This document shows positions 1 through 8,835 of a stretch of DNA of 37,620 bases, piece by piece (within the stretch, counting starts at the first letter, position 1; each line of letters starts with the position of its first letter). Below the pieces are notes generated by a model that worked only from the letters and a program-made list of their open reading frames with translations, was not told where the DNA came from and searched no databases. Source of the stretch: Bacillota bacterium (lineage in GTDB: Bacteria > Bacillota > Sulfobacillia > RBS10-35 > JAJYVN01); the NCBI GenBank assembly GCA_021806565.1, contig JAJZXK010000028.1, forward strand, positions 1-37,620, written 5' to 3'. A program made the position numbers and the translations under genes.

Positions 1-64
1 CGGTTCCGTACAGCTCGATGAACTCGGTCAGGGTCAGGGGCCGGTGCTTGGTGGCCAACGGCAT
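1..64 (-). CDS. 5' end of an unidentified gene leaving the window
   Basis: On the minus strand an open frame begins at an ATG (62-64) or, with better spacing from the purine-rich GGAGGGG just upstream, at an in-frame TTG six bases further in. The visible part reads MPLATKHRPLTLTEFIELYG and then runs off the left edge. It is too short to identify. The pattern (basic start, then TLTEFIELYG) resembles the first residues of some insertion-sequence transposases, which would fit with the neighbouring methyltransferase gene being cut short about 30 bp upstream, but this is a guess. Confidence 0.4.
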   Translation of the reverse strand, partial: MPLATKHRPLTLTEFIELYGT

Positions 65-95
65 CCCCTCCAGTGAGACGCACTGGTGTTTGCCG

Positions 96-818
96 CTAGA
101 CTAACACACGTTCCCGTCCACATGTAGGGGCTCCTGAGTCAAGCCGAGAGCCCGGTCGTCCGATGTTAGCGGTGTGCAACCTGACGTGCCGTATGGATTT
201 TCCATAGATAAGGAGATAGTCATGAGATGTGGCGAAAAATCTGTCTAGTTGGCGGCCCTTTGGGTTGAGTTCTATCGTAATCTGGGCGACAAAATCGGAT
301 CTTCCGAACAGTTCGTCTAAAAGGACCTTACAGTAGGGCATTTCTGAATCGTCGAGATGAACCCACAGGCTCCCGTCTTCTGCAAGCAGGTCCCGTATCA
401 ACGCCATCCGGTCACGCAGTATGGTGAGCCAAACCGAGTGCTCAAGGGTGTCATCGTACTGCAGAAACGACTGCCGGGTGTTGAAGGGCGGATCGATGTA
501 GCACAACCGGACCTGGCCAACGTACTCGTGCGCGAACTCCGGCAACGACACCAATGAGGTGAGCGCGTTCAGTGCGTCACCTTGGACCAGCAGACTGTCC
601 TTCGCCCGCCCCCCGGTTCCGCTCGCTGTGCCAACGCTATCCCGGTCGCGCAACAGATGCACCTCGGCGACACGGTAGTCGGAGGGCGCGACCCACTCGT
701 ATTGACCGTCGTCGTGGGCGAGGAGGCGAAGCGGTTTGTTGGTCCATGTGAGTTCGAGGCGACCTTCGTAACGCGGGGATAAGGTCGGAGGCGGGGTCCC
801 CTCGATCTGCGTGGCCAT
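96..818 (-). pseudogene. Truncated site-specific DNA (adenine-N6) methyltransferase, N-terminal part
   Basis: The start is the ATG at 818, chosen because GGGAGGAG lies just upstream (821-830). The 240-residue product shows hallmarks of Mod-type beta-class N6-adenine methyltransferases: LLVQGDALNALTSL, the catalytic motif IV CYIDPPFN (DPPF), then LRDRMALIRDLLAEDGSLWVHLDD and the family-typical ATSHDYLLIYGKS. After that segment the sequence stops looking like the family and ends after about 30 odd residues. Relatives are usually 400-650 residues and carry target-recognition and SAM-binding regions beyond this point, so this is the N-terminal part of a disrupted gene. No restriction partner is visible. 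It is probably inactive as methylase. Confidence 0.7.
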
Positions 819-1529
819 CGAACTCCTCCCGTGGAAGCTAGGGAGCTGGGGGTGCTGGGACCGCAACCGCTCGGTGGGAATGCGTGCACTCGGTAAGGGG
901 ATCCTTCCGGAGCCCCACCGCCAGCCGTGTTCTACACGGGCTATCGCAAGTCCTGACGATACCCGGCTTTCGGAGTGGCATCGTTGGGCTTCGCCGACAT
1001 GGTTCGTGCCGATGGGCCGCTTCTTTCCGTGGCCCAGAAGGCCCGGGGACCACGGCCGGATTGTTGCGCCGGGCCGGGTCACTAGGGCCAGAGGGCGGGT
1101 GGGGCCTACGGGCTCCCTGTAGATCCTGGCGATGCGGCTTGGGGGGCAAGCGCGAGCGGAGAACCGCGGCCCCTACCCCCAGAGCAGCCAGACCAGAGCT
1201 ACGGCAGGCGCCGCGGGCCCCAGGGCAGCACGCCCGCGCCGCTTAGCAGCAGTGCCTCCCCCCGTAGATGTTGGCGCGCATTCACGCGCCTCCGCCACGC
1301 GCATTGCTAATGATACCAAACGATCTTCCTTTGTGGCATCCGGGATACGCTAAGAATGGCTGTTCCCCGCTATCGGAACATGCGAAATCCAGGTGAACCA
1401 GCCGCCCCCGACTGCCACCTGCTGCTGGCCGCTTAGGCATGCTGCCGTTCGCGGACAAACAGCACGCTGCGCGGTCTACGGCGGACCACTGTGGGCTGGG
1501 CAGGTGCTGGCGGGTTGGCGCGGGCGCCC
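819..1529. other. 711-bp gap without a supported gene
   Basis: This stretch separates the methyltransferase fragment from the ABC-like gene, both on the minus strand. Short open frames exist on both strands but none has a recognisable domain, good start or coding texture. The part near 1290-1400 is clearly less GC-rich than its surroundings, as promoters or decayed DNA often are, but I could not define a promoter, terminator or repeat in it. Confidence 0.5.
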
Positions 1530-4500
1530 TCACGACGCACCCGGGGCATGCTGCAGCGGACCGAGTGCTGCGAGTTCCGCTAGGCGGGGATCATCGGCCG
1601 GCGCGAGGACGCCGACCACCGCCTGCGGCAGGGCTTGGCGGAGGTCGGCGAGGTAGCCGTCGGGCCAAGGCACGACCTCCGGGGCGGAGAGGTCAAGCAG
1701 CAACGCGCTCCGTCGCGTCGCGACGGCCAGGGCAGCCGCGACGGGCCAGGTGCCGTGGTGGGGGCTGTGCAAGGCCGTAGCCGGGGCCCCGGGGGGCGGC
1801 AATTCAAGGTGAAAGGCTGCGGCACCGCTGGCCAACCCCTCGCGGTTCGCTAGGTCGCCGACGTCAAGGCCGGCCAGCGGCAACTCCGGGGTCAGCCAGC
1901 CGAGGCCGCCGGTTTCAAGCAGCGCGTCGCGTGTGGCTGCCGGACCCTCGGGTGCCGTCGCCAGCAGCCACACGCTGCCCGGCGGCAGGCCCCGCAGGGA
2001 GACCAGGTCGGAGGCGGGTGGCTCGGAGGGAGGCGGTGGACTTGCCTGCGGTTCATAGTCCGAGATCCGGTCGACGTTGGCCAGAACGCCGTGGATGGCG
2101 ACGTAGCTGCTGACCCCGCCGCCAAGGCTGACATAGCGCTGGCCGAAGGCCATCAGGGCGATGAGGGTACCCAGCAGTAGCTGGCCGTGCAGGATAGCGA
2201 GTCCGCCGACGCCCCAGAAGACCAGGGTGAGGGCGTTACCTTCGAGAGCCTCGACGGTTCCGAACCAGTTGCCGCGCAAGGATTGGACCAGTCCAAGGCG
2301 GTAGAGGGCGTCGTTGAGCCGGCCGGCTACGTCCTCGCCCGACACCCTTCGCCCGCTCGCACGGACAAGCAGCGCCTGGGGCATGCGGCTGCGGGTGCGC
2401 ATCGCCGTGGCCAAGGCGCCGACCAGTCCGAAGATGCGTTCCTGGAGGCGGGCGTTGAGCCTGCCCGACCAGATCGTCACGGCCACAAATGGGGCGACGG
2501 TGATCAGCGTCAGGAGACCGAAGTGGGGTGCCATCGTCCACAGCAGGACCATGCCGGGCAGGTTCGGGATCACCATCCAGGTGACCACCTTGATCACGGC
2601 GTCGGTACCGGTGAAGATGGCGTTGACGTCGTTGATCACCCGCGAGGTGACCTCCGAGGCGGCATGGCCGCGGAAGAAGGCGGGCGGCTGCCCCAGCAAC
2701 CGGCGGAAGAAGTCTTGGCGCAATTCACCGCACATGCGCTTGCCCGCGGCCTGAATGAAGGTGCTGGTGAACGCCATCGTGCTCAGGCCGGCGCCGACGG
2801 CGAGCAGCACCAGCAGCAAGACGGCGTGGTCGAGGGTGGCGGTCTGATGGTGTGCGATGCCGGTATCCACGATCTGACGGGTGATCAGCGGGGTGAATGT
2901 GTGCGACAGCGTGGAGATGGCCTCACCAAACACCAGCACCACCAGCCAATACACCCAGTAGCGGCACACGTACGCAAACAGGTAACGGAACGGTTGCCAG
3001 AAACGGGCCGTCCGCGTCGATGCATGCACGCGCAGGCCGAGCGCGGCCCACAGGCCCCGCCCCGGGTCCTTGGCGAGTTCAGCTTCGGGGTCGGTCTGGC
3101 CGGCCTCATCACTGTATGCCGGTGATTCGACCGCGACGCGCTGGTCCGGCGGCATCGGCGCCGCTGTCTGCCCCGCGGCACACACGAAGGTTTCCTCGCC
3201 TTGTCCGCCGGTGCCGGCCATTGGCTGCAGGCGGACGATCGCCGCCTGCGGGTCGAACCAACGGCCGGCGATCCCTGCCGGCTCATACACGGTGCACCAC
3301 ACCGGGGCGCCCGCCAGCCGCGCGGCCACCAGGGAGTAGCGGAAGCGGTCGGTCGGGTCGAGCGCGGCGTAGGTGACGTCCGGGTCGGGCGCGGGAACGT
3401 CGTCGCCGAATAGCGCCCGCCACGTCGGGGCGAACCCCGCGTCTTCCGTCTCCGGCTCCGCCAGCAGATCGCGGACCCGTTGGCCCAGTCCAGTGCTGCA
3501 CGGGGTAACCAATGCCACCGCCGCCCGGCGCTGTTGGGGCGTCAGGGATGCGAGGTTCACGCCACCGGATTCCACCCTGCCAGCTTGCGGCGACAGCCAA
3601 CCCGTCAGTGCGCCAGCCAGCCGCCATACCGTGTCCTCATCGGAGCCGTCTGTCAAAAGGATCGTTGTAGTGCGCCCGGCGGCGAGAGCGAAGTCGAGCT
3701 TCGCCACCCGTGGCCGACCCTCACGGTCGACTTGCGTCAGCGATACCACCCGATAGGGTGGCTCGTCGCTGGTAGGGGAAGGCGCAGGTCCAGCGGCTGG
3801 GGGTGTGGTACCCTCCAGGTCGCGGCTGACCCGGTCGGCCACGGCGGCGAGGCTGCGCAGCGAAAACCAGATCTCGGCCAGGTTGTGGACCGGGGTCTCG
3901 GCGCGCGCCACCAGCGAGATCATTGCGACGAGCGTCCCAATCGTCAACCCGCCGGCCAGGACGCGGTGCCCGCCGATGAACCACAGCAGGGCGGTGGTGC
4001 CGCCGAGTATCATGCTAAAGAGGTTGTCGTACCAGTGGTACAGCACGCGCGCGTAAATGGACGCGTTGGTGAGTTCGCGATTCTGGCGGCTGAAGGCGGC
4101 TGCCACATCCTGTCGCCGACCCAGCGCCCGGTCGCGCAGCACGGCCAGCGGTTGGGCGGCGTGCAGGACGAAGTCGGTCAGGGAGGTGAGTTGCTCATAC
4201 TGCCGCCGCACGGCACCATAGATGATGCGACCCCACCAGAGCGCGATGCCGATCGGCAGGGGCAGGAAGACGAACGCCCACGGAGCCAGTCTGGCGTTAA
4301 GCACGAACATGGCGACGACCGATGAGATCAGCGTCACAATGTTGTTCACCGAGGTGGTTGTCGTCGTGATCACTCCGGCGACGCCGGAGAACACGGGGGA
4401 GTCCCCACCGGCCACCCCGACCTCGTTGATGGCGCGAACCATGGTCGTGCCCGACCCCCGCTCCACCAGTTCGCCAAGGGGCAGTTCCTGTTGCCGGACC

Positions 4501-4910
4501 AGCACATCGGTGCGCAATCGCCAGACGATGCGGCTGGTGGACCAGGCCGATAGCCAGCCGTACAGGGCGTGGATGGCACCAAGTAGGACGAAGAGCAGCG
4601 CCAGATGGCGGACGTCGGTGTAAAGCGGGATGGCGGTGTGGGCGTGCAGATCGACGTTGATGATGTGGCGGACGGTGAATGCTGGCAGAACCCCGATGGC
4701 GGCCGACAGGAAGATTGACGCGACCAAGCCGATGGCCGCGGGCCAGACGTAGCGGAAGTACCCGAGCAGGTGCCAGATACCCGCCAGCCGCAACGGCTCA
4801 CCCGGGCGCGCCTCCAGGGGGCCGCCCACATCGCGCCAGAAGCGAAAACCGTCCAGGCGCAACCGCGCGATCAACGTGGCGGTGGTGCTCCGTTTGCGGG
4901 CCATCCCCAT
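1530..4910 (-). CDS. Single-chain tandem ABC-exporter-like membrane protein with both ATPase domains degenerate
   Basis: The start ATG at 4910 sits about 5 nt after GGAGAGG; an ATG at 4904 is the alternative. The 1126-residue product has the order TMD1 (about 50-360), NBD1-like (about 385-555), linker, TMD2 (about 640-945), NBD2-like (about 965-1120). Both TMDs look like ordinary type IV exporter domains (TMD2 has FFRGHAASEVTSRVINDV). NBD1 keeps family texture such as SPQAGRVESGGVNLASLTPQQ, but the Walker A position reads LLTDGSDEDT with no GKS/T, the LSGGQ position reads DPTDRFR, and Walker B reads VWCTVYEP. NBD2 is shorter, with WLLATAPEG where the P-loop belongs and ALLLDLSAPEV in place of LLLDEAT. 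The frame is open throughout. Substrate unknown; ATP-driven transport looks impossible without a partner. It has no close operon neighbours. Confidence 0.8.
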   Translation of the reverse strand: MGMARKRSTTATLIARLRLDGFRFWRDVGGPLEARPGEPLRLAGIWHLLGYFRYVWPAAIGLVASIFLSAAIGVLPAFTVRHIINVDLHAHTAIPLYTDVRHLALLFVLLGAIHALYGWLSAWSTSRIVWRLRTDVLVRQQELPLGELVERGSGTTMVRAINEVGVAGGDSPVFSGVAGVITTTTTSVNNIVTLISSVVAMFVLNARLAPWAFVFLPLPIGIALWWGRIIYGAVRRQYEQLTSLTDFVLHAAQPLAVLRDRALGRRQDVAAAFSRQNRELTNASIYARVLYHWYDNLFSMILGGTTALLWFIGGHRVLAGGLTIGTLVAMISLVARAETPVHNLAEIWFSLRSLAAVADRVSRDLEGTTPPAAGPAPSPTSDEPPYRVVSLTQVDREGRPRVAKLDFALAAGRTTTILLTDGSDEDTVWRLAGALTGWLSPQAGRVESGGVNLASLTPQQRRAAVALVTPCSTGLGQRVRDLLAEPETEDAGFAPTWRALFGDDVPAPDPDVTYAALDPTDRFRYSLVAARLAGAPVWCTVYEPAGIAGRWFDPQAAIVRLQPMAGTGGQGEETFVCAAGQTAAPMPPDQRVAVESPAYSDEAGQTDPEAELAKDPGRGLWAALGLRVHASTRTARFWQPFRYLFAYVCRYWVYWLVVLVFGEAISTLSHTFTPLITRQIVDTGIAHHQTATLDHAVLLLVLLAVGAGLSTMAFTSTFIQAAGKRMCGELRQDFFRRLLGQPPAFFRGHAASEVTSRVINDVNAIFTGTDAVIKVVTWMVIPNLPGMVLLWTMAPHFGLLTLITVAPFVAVTIWSGRLNARLQERIFGLVGALATAMRTRSRMPQALLVRASGRRVSGEDVAGRLNDALYRLGLVQSLRGNWFGTVEALEGNALTLVFWGVGGLAILHGQLLLGTLIALMAFGQRYVSLGGGVSSYVAIHGVLANVDRISDYEPQASPPPPSEPPASDLVSLRGLPPGSVWLLATAPEGPAATRDALLETGGLGWLTPELPLAGLDVGDLANREGLASGAAAFHLELPPPGAPATALHSPHHGTWPVAAALAVATRRSALLLDLSAPEVVPWPDGYLADLRQALPQAVVGVLAPADDPRLAELAALGPLQHAPGAS

Positions 4911-5017
4911 CCATCCCTCTCCGCACATGCGATCCGCATCCAGTCGCCCACCCTCTTTGCGCGGGCCGGTGCCGGGCCTGCGGCGTAAACGACGAACCAG
5001 TCGTCTGGATGTTGTAG

Positions 5018-5353
5018 CCCTTGCTTCGAATCCACCGCAAGGACCGTCTTGAGGCGTTGATGTATGTGTTGGTCATCGCCGCGCTCATCTTCACCCTGTT
5101 GGAATGCAGGGTGCGAAACGCCCTGGAGAACCGGGGCGAGAAGCTCGTCCTACCCGGCAATCGCGAGGTCAGCCGACCCACGGCCACCTCCCTGCTGGAC
5201 ATGCTGAGCAAGGTGATCGTGCTGAGATCTGGACCACGAAAACGCATTCTGGTCAGTTCGCCACGAACCCAACAGCGAACGGCCCGGATCCTGGAGTTGG
5301 CGGGCTTCGACATCGACATCTACACGAGCGTACCCCAGGTCAAGACCGCCTGA
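5018..5353 (+). pseudogene. C-terminal remnant of a transposase (IS1634-like)
   Basis: The frame opens right after an in-frame TAG (5015-5017) and reads LLRIHRKDRLEALMYVLVI onward, with ALENRGEKLVLPGNREV and TATSLLDMLSKV, ending near ELAGFDIDIYTSVP. This is the pattern I associate with the end of IS1634-type DDE transposases: an RI-EAL helix, then a C-terminal segment with the RPT..SLLDML stretch. About 110 residues remain of an enzyme normally 450-600 long, and the catalytic part is absent. It sits between the ABC-like gene and a broken toxin-antitoxin pair, consistent with insertion and decay. The family name is from memory and less certain than the transposase call. Confidence 0.6.
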
Positions 5354-5416
5354 TCCTGGTCCACGCCGCCGATATTAATTCGGTGGAAAATTACTGCCAA
5401 GGGTGGGGAAGGTCTG

Positions 5417-5643
5417 TTGACGGCTGTGCTGGTGCGGAGGGGCGCACAGCGCGTGCTTTTGTTTGGCTCGTTGGCAGAGTGGAGTATATACGATTTCACC
5501 AACGACTCGCAGGCATGGAAGAGGTGCAAGGGTTCCCTTTTTCATTGGATATCTTGGTGTATTCTCCAGACGAGTGGGAAAGAAAGCAGAAAAGATGGTT
5601 TGCGCGGGACGAAGTTCCTAGGTCTGGAGTGCTCCTGCATTGA
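5417..5643 (+). pseudogene. MNT-type nucleotidyltransferase (antitoxin half of HEPN/MNT pair), frameshifted
   Basis: From TTG 5417 the frame reads LVRRGAQRVLLFGSLAEW, IYDFTNDS, which is the start of a minimal nucleotidyltransferase with its GS motif. Just where the metal-binding D-x-D should follow, the similarity moves to the next frame, reading MEEVQGFPFSLDILVYSPDE and ending at the TGA 5641-5643. So a deletion plus frameshift near 5505-5515 removed the D-x-D region. In intact HEPN/MNT modules the MNT protein is the antitoxin and can modify the HEPN toxin with AMP. Here it should be inactive. Its stop overlaps the TTG start of the HEPN gene (TTGA). Confidence 0.7.
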
Positions 5644-5981
5644 GCAGCGGCTCGGACGCGCGTCGGTGGTATTCACAGGCCGCGGCAGACCTCGCTGCTG
5701 CTGGGACGAATGCAGTTCCACACCCGCATGTGGGTTGCTTCCTGGCGCAACAGGCAGCAGAGAAGGCGATGCAGGCCGCCCAACTCGCAAGTGGGGGAGT
5801 CGTGGCTAGGACGCATTCCGGCTCACAACTACAAGACATGTTGGCGCAGTTGGGCATCACCCTGGAAGGGGTCCGGACTTGGGCCTTGCGGGACTTGGAG
5901 CGATTGAACATCGAAGCGCGCTCTCCAGACGCACTGCCAGACAGCACGCCGGCCGAGTACTTCACCACAGAAGATGCTTGA
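5640..5981 (+). CDS. HEPN-domain protein (toxin half of HEPN/MNT pair), short C terminus
   Basis: The start is TTG 5640, overlapping the MNT stop codon. The 113-residue product has the HEPN pattern: ARRWYSQAAADLAAAG, then GCFLAQQAAEKAMQAAQLA and RTHSGSQLQDMLAQLG, ending STPAEYFTTEDA. HEPN proteins of this class (PF05168) are usually about 120-130 residues. The last helix appears to continue in another frame just past the stop (LEEAITVATQGVSAA), so a small indel probably clipped it. With the MNT gene ruined, an active HEPN ribonuclease would lack its usual antitoxin; damage to this C terminus may have made that survivable. Directly downstream is the end of a TnpB element. Confidence 0.65.
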   Translation: MSSGSDARRWYSQAAADLAAAGTNAVPHPHVGCFLAQQAAEKAMQAAQLASGGVVARTHSGSQLQDMLAQLGITLEGVRTWALRDLERLNIEARSPDALPDSTPAEYFTTEDA

Positions 5982-6015
5982 AGAAGCCATCACCGTGGCG
6001 ACACAAGGGGTGTCG

Positions 6016-6250
6016 GCGGCTCCGGCTTTCTTGACCTCCTCCCCACGGCAAGAGCCGGAGGATTCCCGATGATCGCTCATCGGGGCTTCCTGCTTCGCCG
6101 GGATCTGCCTACGCATCAGGCTTGCTTCGTCGTAAGTCTTACGTCCCCTCCACAGGCAGACACCGCCAGCCCGGCGACCAGGGACTTGGCGCCGCGTGGT
6201 TTGTGCGGCTCAGTGCCTTGAGTGTTTTGTGCGCCAGAGGACTCCCTGGC
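6016..6250 (-). mobile_element. IS200/IS605-type (TnpB) element relic A: right-end hairpins plus tnpB tail
   Basis: Read on the minus strand, the end of a tnpB frame is followed by a block typical of TnpB element right ends: a perfect hairpin at 6065-6084 (stem CCGATGA/TCATCGG, loop TCGC) and a second GC-rich hairpin around 6035-6063 (CCTCCGGC pairing with GCCGTGGGGAGG). In active elements this 3' region is processed into the TnpB guide RNA scaffold. Everything upstream of the last part of tnpB is missing. The relic lies between the HEPN gene and mrfA, so mrfA transcription must start within or beside it. Confidence 0.65.
6116..6250 (-). pseudogene. tnpB C-terminal remnant
   Basis: On the minus strand, one frame gives KALSRTNHAA, and after a frameshift another gives KSLVAGLAVSACGGDVRL, stopping at the TGA 6116-6118. 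This matches the end of TnpB/IS605 OrfB proteins, where the last RuvC motif (D-x-N/H-A-A) is followed by LAAGLAVxACGxDVR. Only about 40 residues remain and they are frameshifted, so it is not functional. Confidence 0.6.
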
Positions 6251-6435
6251 GCAACGCCGCTAAATTCTACCACGACCGCAGGCAGGGGGGCGATGGCAAC
6301 GAATCGCCTTATCCCTACGACCGCGTCGCTTGGAGGCGGCAGGAGAACGGGCGTTCCCGACGAACCCGGATGCCAGGGCACGCGATTGCGATCGTGCGGT
6401 CGGAGGGACGGTGCGGGCGGCGGTGGCCGCATAGG

Positions 6436-8835
6436 ATGAACCTCGAACAGGTGGTCGAACAGGTCCTGCGCACCGGGGTCGGCTCGGCCGAGTTGACCCA
6501 CCACTACATACCCTCCCGGGCGGCCCGCACACGGCCGCTACCGCCGGACCTGGACGACCGGTTGCGGGAGGCGCTGGCGGCCCGCGGTGTGGAGGAGTTG
6601 TACGTGCACCAGGCGGCGGCTCTGGAGGCCGCCCGCGCCGGCCGCGACGTGGTGGTGGTCACCCCGACGGCCTCCGGCAAGACCCTCTGCTACAACCTGC
6701 CGGTGCTCGACCGCCTGCTGCGCGAACCGGAGGCCCGCGCGCTGTATCTGTTCCCGACCAAGGCCCTGGCGCAGGACCAGCGCGCGGAACTGGGCGAGTT
6801 GCTCGCGGCGATGGGGAACCCCGGTACGTGCGCCACCTACGACGGGGACACCCCGGGCGCGGTGCGCGCCAAGGTGCGCGAGGCCGGCCACCTCGTGCTC
6901 ACCAATCCAGACATGCTGCACGCCGCGGTCCTGCCGCACCACGCCCGCTGGGTGCGGCTGTTCGAAAACCTGCGCTTCGTGGTGGTCGACGAGTTGCACA
7001 CCTACCGCGGCGTGTTCGGCAGCCACCTCGCCAACGTACTGCGCCGGCTGCAGCGCGTGGCCGCCTTTTACGGCAGCCGGCCGGTGTTTCTCACGACCAG
7101 CGCGACGATCCGCAACCCCGGAGAACTCGCGGCCGGGCTGGTCGGTCGCCCGCTGACGGTGGTGGACGACAACGGCGCTCCGGCCGGCCCGCGGCACCTG
7201 TTCTTCTACAATCCGCCGGTCGTGGACCGGGCGTTGGGCATACGCCAGAGCGGGCTGTCGGCGTCGGTCTCCTGGGCGCGGCGGCTCTTGGCCAACGACG
7301 TGTCGACGATCGTCTTCAGCCGCAGCCGCCTGCAGGTGGAACTCATCCTCACCTACTTGCGCCGCGGGCTGGACGCCGGCCGGGCCGCTCGGGTGCGTGC
7401 CTACCGCGGCGGCTACCTGCCGCGTGCCCGGCGCGAGGTCGAGCGCGGGCTGCGCAGCGGCGAGTTGCTGGGGGTGGTCAGCACCAACGCCCTGGAACTC
7501 GGCATCGACATCGGCGGCCTCGACGCGGCGGTGCTCAACGGCTATCCGGGCAGCATCGCCAGCACCTGGCAGCAGGCCGGCCGCGCCGGCCGCCGTCAGG
7601 CGGTCTCCCTGACGGTGTTCGTCGCCGGTAACGGCCCCCTGGACCAGTACCTTGTGGCCCATCCCCAGTTCCTGCTAGGCCAGCCGCCGGAGTCCGGGTT
7701 CATCCACCCGGACAATCTCTACATCCGCATGGACCACCTCAAGTGTGCCGCCTTCGAGCTGCCCTTTTCCGGCGGGGAGGCCTTCGGGGAAGGGCCGACC
7801 GCGGAGATGCTCGCGTTTCTGGCGGAAGAGCGCATCCTGCGTCAGGCGGGCGGCGTCTACCACTGGATGGCGGAACGCTTCCCCGCCAACGATGTCAGCC
7901 TGCGCGGCGACGACGGCAACGTGGTGATCGTCGACCGCAGCCACGCCGAGCGGCCGCGGGTCGTCGGCGAGGTGGACGCCTGGGGCGCCATGCTCACCGT
8001 CTACGAGGAGGCCATCTACCTCCACGAGGGCACCCAGTATCAGGTCGAGGCCTTCGATGTGGCGGAGGGCAAAGCCTATGTGCGCGAGGTCTCGGTGGAC
8101 TACTTCACCGCCGCTGAACTCGCGGTGCACCTCCAGGTGCTGGCCGTCCACGCCGGGGACGCCGGCGGGACGGGCGGCGCGGCGGTGGACCCGCAGCGTC
8201 AGGCGCTGGCCGGTGTGCCGGAGCCCGAACCCGCCCCCGACGATGCGGACGCGGCGGATCGGGATCTGGCGGAGCCGGCACCGGCGGCGGTCGCGGCGGC
8301 CAGCGGTCCGGATGCCGCATGGGGAGACGTGTTGGTCAGCGCCCGTGCGACGATTTTCAAGAAGGTGCGGCTGGAGACCCACGAAAACCTCGGTTGGGGC
8401 CGCATCCACCTGCCCGAGCGGCAGTTGCACACCACCGCCTATTGGATCACCTTCCCGCCCGAGATCGCCGCCTGCCTGGGCCGTGAGGCGATGGCCGGGG
8501 GCCTGGCCGGTCTGGCGCGCGCCCTGACCGGGCTCGCCCCCCTCTATCTGCTGTGCGATCCCGCCGATCTGCACGCGGTGCCGCAGGTGCGCGCCCCCTT
8601 CACGCAGTTGCCGACGATCTTCCTCTGGGAGGTGCACCCCGGCGGCGTCGGTCTGGCCGGCAAGGCGTACGCCGCCCACGCCGATCTGCTGCGCGCCATA
8701 CAGGAGCGTCTGGCCGCCTGCCCCTGCGCCGACGGCTGCCCCGCCTGCATCGGCCCGCCCGACCCCGGGGCCACCGCGAATCCGAAGCGGGCGGCCCGCG
8801 TGCTGCTGGGCCTCGAGGGGGGGCCGCGCGGGTGA
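6436..8835 (+). CDS. mrfA: MrfA/YprA-type DEXH-box DNA helicase with C-terminal zinc-binding domain
   Basis: ATG 6436 gives 799 residues; longer frames upstream lie in IS debris. Superfamily 2 motifs are all visible: Walker A TPTASGKT (76-83), DELH box (185-188), SAT (222-224), TNALELGIDIGGLD (motif V) and QQAGRAGRR (379-387, motif VI). The C-terminal DUF1998-type domain ends in a four-cysteine cluster (C762, C764, C768, C771). In Bacillus subtilis, MrfA (YprA) works with the exonuclease MrfB (YprB) to repair mitomycin-C damage independently of UvrABC. Here too the stop overlaps the GTG start of the mrfB-like gene (GTGA), indicating an operon and translational coupling. Upstream is a TnpB relic. 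Confidence 0.92.
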   Translation: MNLEQVVEQVLRTGVGSAELTHHYIPSRAARTRPLPPDLDDRLREALAARGVEELYVHQAAALEAARAGRDVVVVTPTASGKTLCYNLPVLDRLLREPEARALYLFPTKALAQDQRAELGELLAAMGNPGTCATYDGDTPGAVRAKVREAGHLVLTNPDMLHAAVLPHHARWVRLFENLRFVVVDELHTYRGVFGSHLANVLRRLQRVAAFYGSRPVFLTTSATIRNPGELAAGLVGRPLTVVDDNGAPAGPRHLFFYNPPVVDRALGIRQSGLSASVSWARRLLANDVSTIVFSRSRLQVELILTYLRRGLDAGRAARVRAYRGGYLPRARREVERGLRSGELLGVVSTNALELGIDIGGLDAAVLNGYPGSIASTWQQAGRAGRRQAVSLTVFVAGNGPLDQYLVAHPQFLLGQPPESGFIHPDNLYIRMDHLKCAAFELPFSGGEAFGEGPTAEMLAFLAEERILRQAGGVYHWMAERFPANDVSLRGDDGNVVIVDRSHAERPRVVGEVDAWGAMLTVYEEAIYLHEGTQYQVEAFDVAEGKAYVREVSVDYFTAAELAVHLQVLAVHAGDAGGTGGAAVDPQRQALAGVPEPEPAPDDADAADRDLAEPAPAAVAAASGPDAAWGDVLVSARATIFKKVRLETHENLGWGRIHLPERQLHTTAYWITFPPEIAACLGREAMAGGLAGLARALTGLAPLYLLCDPADLHAVPQVRAPFTQLPTIFLWEVHPGGVGLAGKAYAAHADLLRAIQERLAACPCADGCPACIGPPDPGATANPKRAARVLLGLEGGPRG

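Noticed and set aside
2187-3125. 312-codon plus-strand frame within the ABC-like gene
   Set aside because: It is a Gly/Asp/Gln-rich antisense product; membrane segments are evident only on the minus strand.
6538-7662. 374-codon minus-strand frame opposite mrfA
   Set aside because: It is a shadow of the helicase gene with no recognisable sequence.
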